From Candidatus Falkowiibacteriota bacterium (GTDB lineage: Bacteria; Patescibacteria; ABY1; BM507; UBA12075): 5,551 bases of DNA. Every line of letters begins with the position of its first letter. Positions within the stretch are counted from its first letter, which is position 1. The stretch lies in the NCBI GenBank assembly GCA_030636285.1, contig DAOVXE010000057.1:1-5551 (forward strand). Reading direction: 5' to 3'. A model generated the notes under the pieces. The model was not told where the DNA came from. It made no database searches and worked only from the letters and a program-made list of their open reading frames with translations. A program made the translations under genes and the position numbers. This document shows positions 1 to 3,937 of this stretch, piece by piece.

Positions 1-1197
1 ATTCCGCAATTGACTTTTGAAATTTATGAAAAAGACAAGCTGCAAATGGTTAACGGATATATGGGCGTTGCCATCAGTTATGGTGATAATATTGAGGTAA
101 TTCCGGCTGTTAAACGGAACACCAGCGATTTGGAATATCAAATAACAACCGCTATTAAAAAAGTAACCGTGGATGAGATCGCGACAATCGGCTACTTAAG
201 CTCGCATGGAACCCATAGCCTTGCCGAAAGCCTAAGAGCGGCTGATCAGGGCCTTAGGGAGCTGTATTCAATAAGAGAAGTTGTTTTAAGTGATCCGCCA
301 GCCGGCGGAGAGCCAAGTATTGCCGAGGATATTGACACTTTGTTGATCGTTGGTCCTAAGGAAAAATTTAACGATGATCAACTGCGCGCGATAAACGCGT
401 TTGTGGTTCGCGGCGGCGCTTTGCTGGTTCTGCTGGACGGCGTGTCAATCGGCCAGGGCCTGGTAGCCAACAAAAACAATACCGGCTTGGATATTTTGCT
501 TAATCAATACGGAATTAGCCTTAATCAGGATTTGGCAGCTGATAAGCGCAGCGGAGTGGCTTCATTTACCCAGGGTTTTATGACTTTTTCCAGTAATTAT
601 CCTTTTTGGCCCAAGATTACCAGCGATGGATTTAATCAGGACTCAAGCGCGGTGTCAAATCTGGAAAATGTGGTTTTGCCCTGGGCCAGCAGTATTGAGG
701 TTGATACTGCCAGGATCAGTGAAGACAGCTTTAAATATTTAGCCTTTACCACCAGCCAGGGCTGGCGTATAAGCGATAACTTTAATATTTTACCAAATGG
801 TTCAGTTGTGCCGCAAGGCGAGCAAAAGCGCTATAATTTGGCGCTGGCCGTGAACGGTACTATTGCTAACGCGTATCCGGAAGAAGGAGCGCCGGAAAAT
901 ATAAATGGAAAAATTTTAGTTGTAGGGGACAGCGATTTTATAACCGACGGATTTCTCCGCAATAATCCGGATAATTTAATTTTATTTCAGAATTTGGTTG
1001 ACACTTTAAGCTTTGATGAGGATCTTATCAGTATCCGCTCCAAGGGCGTAACCAGCCGGCCGATCAAAGAGCTTTCGGACAGTTCACGAACAGCAATTCG
1101 TTATTTGAATATATTCGGTTTGACAATGCTGGTGATCGCTTTTGGTATGTTTAGGTATTTTATAAGGAGAAGAAGCCGGTTTGTAGACGAGATATAA
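1..1197 (+). CDS. GldG-like ABC-transporter auxiliary protein, 5'-truncated by the window edge
   Basis: The reading frame is open from base 1 to the TAA at 1195-1197, giving 398 visible residues; the true start lies to the left. It matches the GldG / ABC_transp_aux type: an extracytoplasmic domain with the typical block of strand, 'IVGPKEKF', an amphipathic helix, then 'RGGALLVLLDG' (about nt 346-441). It ends with a single C-terminal membrane helix (about nt 1099-1164, 'YLNIFGLTMLVIAFGMF') and an Arg-rich cytoplasmic tail. Family knowledge: such proteins work with an ABC ATPase and an ABC-2 permease, first described in the gliding/ABC-export Gld system; their substrate in non-gliding bacteria is unknown. 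The DUF4340 gene downstream is the usual partner. A 16-base palindrome at 294-309 is embedded in the coding sequence and seems to insert a few residues in a loop. The family call is good; the substrate cannot be inferred. Confidence 0.82.
   Translation: MPQLTFEIYEKDKLQMVNGYMGVAISYGDNIEVIPAVKRNTSDLEYQITTAIKKVTVDEIATIGYLSSHGTHSLAESLRAADQGLRELYSIREVVLSDPPAGGEPSIAEDIDTLLIVGPKEKFNDDQLRAINAFVVRGGALLVLLDGVSIGQGLVANKNNTGLDILLNQYGISLNQDLAADKRSGVASFTQGFMTFSSNYPFWPKITSDGFNQDSSAVSNLENVVLPWASSIEVDTARISEDSFKYLAFTTSQGWRISDNFNILPNGSVVPQGEQKRYNLALAVNGTIANAYPEEGAPENINGKILVVGDSDFITDGFLRNNPDNLILFQNLVDTLSFDEDLISIRSKGVTSRPIKELSDSSRTAIRYLNIFGLTMLVIAFGMFRYFIRRRSRFVDEI
294..309. repeat. Palindromic 16-mer inside the gldG-like coding sequence
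   Basis: TCCGCC-AGCC-GGCGGA forms a 6-bp all-match stem with a 4-base loop. It is read as part of D-P-P-A-G-G-E in the GldG-like protein, between the strand ending 'VVLS' and the 'IDTLLIVG' strand. GldG relatives usually have a shorter linker here, so the palindrome looks like an in-frame insertion in a surface loop. It resembles short GC-rich palindromes that I recall as dispersed in Parcubacteria genomes; that resemblance is from memory and not checked. Confidence 0.45.
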
Positions 1198-1230
1198 GTT
1201 ACGAATTACGAAAATGTTACGAATTACGAA
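1198..1230 (+). repeat. Tandem direct repeat of GTTACGAATTACGAA (two copies, 18-base period)
   Basis: Two identical 15-mers lie at 1198-1212 and 1216-1230, separated by AAT. Each is itself two copies of a TTACGAA heptamer. The right end of the element carries further, less regular TTCGTAA units (1356-1362 and 1374-1388). This suggests growth by slippage or nested insertion at the repeat ends. Confidence 0.75.
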
Positions 1231-1263
1231 TCATTACTAATTTCAAATATTTATTTAAGCAAC

Positions 1264-1341
1264 TGTCATTCTGAGCCGTAGGCGAAGAATCCCGTGGATA
1301 TAGAGACGAGATCCTTCGTCGCTATGCTCCTCAGGACGACA
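1264..1341. repeat. Inner imperfect palindrome of the TGTCATTCTGAG...GAAGAATC type
   Basis: Left arm 1264-1291 starts TGTCATTCTGAG and ends GCGAAGAATC. Right arm 1310-1341 is GATCCTTCG...CTCAGGACGACA, whose reverse complement starts TGTCGTCCTGAG. The outer 12 bases match at 10 positions, and the inner GCGAAGAATC / GACGAAGGATC part also pairs, with a length difference between. It resembles a well-known dispersed palindromic repeat of many environmental bacterial genomes (TGTCATTCTGAGCGAAGCGAAGAATC); the recognition is from memory. Confidence 0.6.
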
Positions 1342-1391
1342 ACGATTTTTTACTATTCGTAAATTCGTACTAATTCGTAATTCGTAACCAT

Positions 1392-1658
1392 ATGAGAGTA
1401 TTAAAATTTGGGGCAGTGTGGTGCAAAGAGTGCCTGGTAATGCGCCCGATGTGGGAAGAGATTGAAGCAGCCATGCCTGATCTAAAAACTGAATATTATG
1501 ACGCTGACCTGAATACGGAAGAGGTAAAAAAATACAAGGTAGAAAATATACCGGTATTTATTTTTTTGGACAAAAACGACAATGAAATATTGCGCCTTAA
1601 CGGCGTTCAGAACAAGGAGAATTTAATTAAAACAGTCAAGGAGAATATTGATAGATAA
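1392..1658 (+). CDS. Minimal thioredoxin-like protein (88 aa)
   Basis: This is a cytoplasmic thiol-disulfide oxidoreductase of the thioredoxin fold. It has the active site W10-C11-K-E-C14, followed by a helix with the usual Arg-Pro ('MRPMWEE'), and the cis-proline motif N-I-P54-V-F before the strand 'FIFLD'. The 'NGVQNKENLIKTVKENI' C-terminal helix is also typical. At 88 residues it lacks the first strand and helix of the usual fold of about 105 residues and starts straight at the strand leading to the active site, as other minimal thioredoxins do, so ATG 1392 fits. No signal peptide or membrane segment is seen. There is no Shine-Dalgarno sequence: the 15 bases upstream are the end of the inverted-repeat element. 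The gene lies between two parts of a transporter accessory module and runs straight into the next gene. The substrate is unknown; it could serve general redox or a partner encoded nearby. Confidence 0.9.
   Translation: MRVLKFGAVWCKECLVMRPMWEEIEAAMPDLKTEYYDADLNTEEVKKYKVENIPVFIFLDKNDNEILRLNGVQNKENLIKTVKENIDR
1638..1643 (+). promoter_or_regulatory. Shine-Dalgarno AAGGAG for the DUF4340 gene
   Basis: AAGGAG lies within the last codons of the thioredoxin gene. It is 4 bases before TTG 1648 and 19 bases before ATG 1663, and both codons are in the DUF4340 frame. The spacing favours the TTG start; codon preference and the position of the membrane helix favour the ATG. It is the only clear Shine-Dalgarno sequence seen before any gene in the window. 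Confidence 0.5.
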
Positions 1659-1662
1659 ACAT

Positions 1663-2604
1663 ATGAATAAGAAGAATTTATTTTTAGCAGGGATTTTAGT
1701 CGCGTTGATCGTAATTGCTTTTGTGAGCGAAGGGCCGTTTAAGGATTGGCGGATCAAATCAGGCAAAACAGAAAATATATTAGCTGCAGTTGATTTTAGC
1801 CAGGTCAGCAAAATAGATATTAAAAGACCGGGCGAATCGTTTACTATGGAAAGAGCCGGGGATAGGTGGAAAATAGTTGATACTAAGGATTTTTACGTCC
1901 AGGATAGCATAATAGAGGGTATAGAGCTAACTCTAAACACGGCAAAAGAAACAAACGCCCTATTAGTAAGCGAAAATGTTGAAAAAAAGGATGATTTTGA
2001 GGTTAACGAAAGCGGAACCATTGTCAGCCTTAAGCAAGGCGACGCGTTGCTGCATGAATTTATAGTTGGGAAAGTAAGCAATGATTTCAGAAGTACTTAT
2101 ATAAGCAAGGCGGATACTGATAAAACATATTTGATCAAAGCTAATTTGAATTCGGCTTTTTCACGTAGTGATTGGTATGACCCGGTAATATTTGAAAGTG
2201 ATATAGAAAAAATAACCAAGATCAGATTCCAGCATCCGACCATGGAATTCACTGTTGAGAAACTGGAAGATGAGTGGCAGGGAACTTTGCCTTACGGTTT
2301 TGGTGTTGATGAAGAAAAAATTAAATCAATATTGGAGATGATGGCCAATTTAGCGGCGACTGATATTCCTCAGCAGACTTTTGATAACGCCGGTTTTGAT
2401 AAGGATGTAATTATTGTCCAGGCTACGGGCGAGGAGATTGATAACACGATCATGATCGGCGGTCCGCAGGCTGTTGACGCGGATGAAGAAGTTGATTTGG
2501 AAGATATTCCGCACTATGCCAAGCGCGCGGATAGTGATAATATTTATTTAATTACAGCTGAACAAAAAGAATTATTAGATATTAGAATTCAGGATTTGAG
2601 ATAA
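1663..2604 (+). CDS. Membrane-anchored DUF4340 domain protein
   Basis: The protein has 313 residues from ATG 1663, or 318 from TTG 1648, which would overlap the thioredoxin gene by 11 bases. An N-terminal membrane helix (residues 6-22, after Asn-Lys-Lys) anchors an extracytoplasmic DUF4340 region. Two homologous halves are visible. 'VSKIDIKRP..SFTMERAGDRWKI' (48-71) matches 'ITKIRFQHP..EFTVEKLEDEWQG' (184-207), and 'STYISKADTDKTYLIKANL' (144-162) matches 'HYAKRADSDNIYLITAEQ' (284-301). The repeat length is about 136 residues. A very acidic stretch precedes the end (about 270-282). Family knowledge: DUF4340 genes commonly follow gldG-like genes in ABC transporter operons, which is the context here, with the thioredoxin gene in between. 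The molecular function is not known. The terminator that follows makes it the last gene of the unit. Confidence 0.83.
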   Translation: MNKKNLFLAGILVALIVIAFVSEGPFKDWRIKSGKTENILAAVDFSQVSKIDIKRPGESFTMERAGDRWKIVDTKDFYVQDSIIEGIELTLNTAKETNALLVSENVEKKDDFEVNESGTIVSLKQGDALLHEFIVGKVSNDFRSTYISKADTDKTYLIKANLNSAFSRSDWYDPVIFESDIEKITKIRFQHPTMEFTVEKLEDEWQGTLPYGFGVDEEKIKSILEMMANLAATDIPQQTFDNAGFDKDVIIVQATGEEIDNTIMIGGPQAVDADEEVDLEDIPHYAKRADSDNIYLITAEQKELLDIRIQDLR

Positions 2605-2637
2605 ACTTAGAAACTGTTTTAAAAGTCTCTTAGATAT

Positions 2638-2675
2638 AAAAGACGTGGATTATTCGTAATTTTACGTCTTTTTTT
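2638..2675 (+). terminator. Intrinsic terminator after the DUF4340 gene
   Basis: AAAAGACGT (2638-2646) pairs with ACGTCTTTT (2664-2672). Inside, two possible G-U pairs and a 4-bp stem ATTA/TAAT close on a TTCG tetraloop (2653-2656), with one bulged base (2663). A T-run (2669-2675) follows. It lies 33 bases after the DUF4340 stop. The A-rich 5' arm and the T-run could let it work in both directions, but no gene on the minus strand needs it. Confidence 0.85.
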
Positions 2676-2688
2676 ATTGGTTTAGTTG

Positions 2689-2697
2689 TGTTATAAT
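2689..2697 (+). promoter_or_regulatory. Extended -10 promoter candidate (TG-T-TATAAT)
   Basis: TG at 2689-2690, one base, then a perfect TATAAT at 2692-2697. No good -35 hexamer is present at the usual distance; the bases there are the T-run of the terminator. Extended -10 promoters can do without one. Transcription would start near 2704, inside the left arm of the structured element, so the whole element would become the 5' leader of the pfkB-murJ unit. AT-rich sequence makes chance matches more likely. Confidence 0.45.
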
Positions 2698-2727
2698 TAA
2701 CTCATGTTACGCACTTATCACGTAAAT

Positions 2728-2818
2728 AAAGTTATAATTAATGTAATTTAAACAAAAACGAGGATAAAAACAAGTTTTATCTTAGCATTTTTGTTTAAAT
2801 TACATTAATTATAACTTT
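2728..2818. repeat. Perfect 31-bp inverted repeat (long hairpin)
   Basis: Bases 2728-2758 are exactly complementary to 2788-2818. The 29-base middle continues the stem: A2761-A2769 pairs with T2775-T2783, including one G-U pair, around a 5-base loop ACAAG, so the hairpin has about 40 pairs with only a small internal interruption. The right arm is followed by T2819-T2820, making a T-run at 2816-2820 that could act as a weak terminator. The 11-mer GTTATAATTAA at 2731-2741 repeats the sequence at 2690-2700 that contains the promoter candidate. Confidence 0.85.
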
Positions 2819-2825
2819 TTCTAAG

Positions 2826-2881
2826 GTCAAGTTATGCCCAAAGGGCACTAACAGTAGTCGGGAATATTCAAATTCCTTGAC
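2826..2881 (+). other. Cluster of small hairpins within the structured element
   Basis: GTCAAG (2826-2831) pairs with CTTGAC (2876-2881). Between them are TGCCC-AAA-GGGCA (2835-2847) and GGAAT-ATTCAA-ATTCC (2861-2876, sharing one base with the outer stem). GCACTAA (2845-2851) can pair instead with TTAGTGC (2892-2898), which would compete both with the first hairpin and with the terminal repeat. The arrangement looks like a three-way junction in RNA, but the stems are short. Confidence 0.4.
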
Positions 2882-2905
2882 TGAAAAATATTTAGTGCGT
2901 AAGGT
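2877..2905 (+). promoter_or_regulatory. Weak promoter candidate before pfkB (TTGACT ... TAAGGT)
   Basis: TTGACT at 2877-2882 is one base from the -35 consensus. The hexamer 17 bases later, TAAGGT (2900-2905), is a poor -10. It would give a short leader of about 21 bases for pfkB. It is an alternative, or an addition, to the extended -10 at 2689-2697. Confidence 0.2.
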
Positions 2906-2932
2906 GAGTTATTAATTATTTTATTTTAAATT

Positions 2933-3928
2933 ATGCAATACAATTTTATTACTGTCGGAGGTTCTACCGAAGATATTACGGTTTTTACCCGCGAGGGCAT
3001 AGTCATAGAGAATAAGGACAATATTTTGCAGCAGCGTTTATTCGCCTTTGAATACGGCGCTAAATTGCAGGTTGATCAAGCTTATTCAACCTTTGGCGGC
3101 GGAGCCGCGAACGCGGCTGTTTGTTTAGCCAAGCTCGGGTTAAAGGCGGCGGCGCTGGTAGCGCTTGGTGAAAATGGGCGGGGCGAGAGAATAATAGAAA
3201 ATTTTCGTGCCAGTAAAGTTGACACAGGATTGATCCAGCGAATTAAGGGCGAAGTAAGCGGCTTTTCTTTTCTTTTGGCCGGGCAAGAGCACGAGCATGT
3301 GATTTTTTCAAACCGGGCCGCTAATAAAAAATTATCAATTAGCCCCAGAGAGATCAAGGCCCTGGATTCTGCCAGCTGGGTGTATATAACTTCTCTATCA
3401 GGGAAGTGGCGGGAAGTATTAAATAATGTATTCAAAACCAAATCCAGGATTGCCTGGAATCCCGGGCATGTTCAGCTGCATGCCGGTTTTAAAGCGATTG
3501 GCAAGTATTTAAAAAAGACAACCGTGCTTAGCGTAAACAAGGATGAAGCGATTGAATTGGTAGTAACTAATCCCAAATACAAAAAAAAGGATAAGCGCTG
3601 GCTTAACAATGTTAGAAATTTACTTAAAGCGATCAAGGAATGCGGAGTGAAAATCGTGGTTATTACCAAAGGGAAATACGGCGCTGACGTTTATGACGGA
3701 AAGAAATTTTATCATCAGGATATTTTGCAAGAGCGCCGCAGGATGGACACGACCGGGGTCGGCGATGCTTTTGGCTCAACTTTTGTGGCCGGTTTAGAGC
3801 TTTTTAATAACAACATTCCCAAGGCCATGTATATGAGCGCCAAGAATACGGCTTCAGTTATCAGTCTGCAAGGGGCGCAGAACGGCCTGTTGACCAGACG
3901 GACGATTTTGAAAGGATATAAACGGTAG
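2933..3928 (+). CDS. PfkB-family carbohydrate/nucleoside kinase
   Basis: This 331-residue protein is of normal length for a ribokinase-like (PfkB) kinase, an ATP-dependent enzyme that phosphorylates a sugar or nucleoside. The N-terminal substrate-binding part carries the GGGAANAA signature (residues 55-62). N-K-D-E (202-205) is the Mg/phosphate-binding motif. 'VVITKGKYGA' (242-251) precedes the second signature, DTTGVGDAFGSTFVAG (272-287), with the catalytic base D278 and the anion hole G275-D278. No substrate can be assigned: ribokinase, adenosine kinase and fructokinase types share these motifs. ATG 2933 is the first possible start, because an in-frame TAA lies at 2927-2929. No Shine-Dalgarno sequence is within reach; AAGGTG at 2901-2906 is over 25 bases away, inside the right arm of the structured element. 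murJ follows after 9 bases, so the two are probably co-transcribed. Confidence 0.92.
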   Translation: MQYNFITVGGSTEDITVFTREGIVIENKDNILQQRLFAFEYGAKLQVDQAYSTFGGGAANAAVCLAKLGLKAAALVALGENGRGERIIENFRASKVDTGLIQRIKGEVSGFSFLLAGQEHEHVIFSNRAANKKLSISPREIKALDSASWVYITSLSGKWREVLNNVFKTKSRIAWNPGHVQLHAGFKAIGKYLKKTTVLSVNKDEAIELVVTNPKYKKKDKRWLNNVRNLLKAIKECGVKIVVITKGKYGADVYDGKKFYHQDILQERRRMDTTGVGDAFGSTFVAGLELFNNNIPKAMYMSAKNTASVISLQGAQNGLLTRRTILKGYKR

Positions 3929-3937
3929 TTATCATTT

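Larger units (their letters stand above)
1198..1388. repeat. Composite MITE-like inverted-repeat element between gldG and trx
   Basis: The element begins on the base after the gldG-like stop codon and ends 3 bases before the thioredoxin ATG. GTTACGAATTACGAA occurs at 1198-1212 and 1216-1230, and its exact reverse complement at 1374-1388. The inner left copy and the right end remain similar for about 29 bases (1216-1244 versus 1360-1388, about 4 mismatches). A second, separate palindrome sits in the middle (1264-1341). There is no open reading frame of note, so the element is non-autonomous or simply a structured intergenic repeat. No convincing target-site duplication is visible. Dispersed copies would be expected elsewhere in the genome. 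Confidence 0.7.
2699..2910. other. Structured intergenic element with 17-bp terminal inverted repeats (possible leader RNA or MITE)
   Basis: The left end, AACTCATGTTACGCACT (2699-2715), matches the reverse complement of the right end (2894-2910) at 15 of 17 positions, including nine in a row (TTACGCACT). Inside lie, in order, a linker of 12 bases, a long perfect inverted repeat (2728-2818), and a region with two small hairpins inside a GTCAAG/CTTGAC stem (2826-2881). No coding sequence is seen. A possible promoter ends one base before the left end. As RNA it would fold into a closed multi-branched structure; as DNA it resembles a small non-autonomous mobile element, but no target duplication can be called in the AT-rich flanks. 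It matches no RNA family that I recognise. Confidence 0.6.

Noticed and set aside
1198..1230. Start of a CRISPR array
   Set aside because: Only two 15-base copies separated by 3 bases, with no spacers and no cas genes; they are the doubled end of an inverted-repeat element.
1192..1393. Target-site duplication around the 1198-1388 element
   Set aside because: ATAT occurs near both ends but not adjoining the repeat ends on both sides, so it is not distinguishable from chance.
2649..2663. Terminator loop as a remnant of the 1198-1388 repeat (shared 10-mer ATTCGTAATT)
   Set aside because: The match is short and AT-rich, and it is explained by the inner stem and TTCG loop of the terminator.
2699..2910. 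Retron-like msr-msd layout on the minus strand (end pairing, small hairpins, then a long hairpin)
   Set aside because: The order of parts is suggestive, but no reverse transcriptase is encoded anywhere in the window, the flanking genes are housekeeping-type, and the conserved branch-point context is not convincing.
2699..2910. Integron attC site
   Set aside because: The ends contain GTTACGC, which does not fit the GTTRRRY core, and there is no cassette array or integrase.
3082..3441. Open frame of 119 codons on the minus strand opposite pfkB
   Set aside because: It is antisense to a gene with intact kinase motifs, has no recognisable domain, and its sequence reads like a reverse-frame translation.
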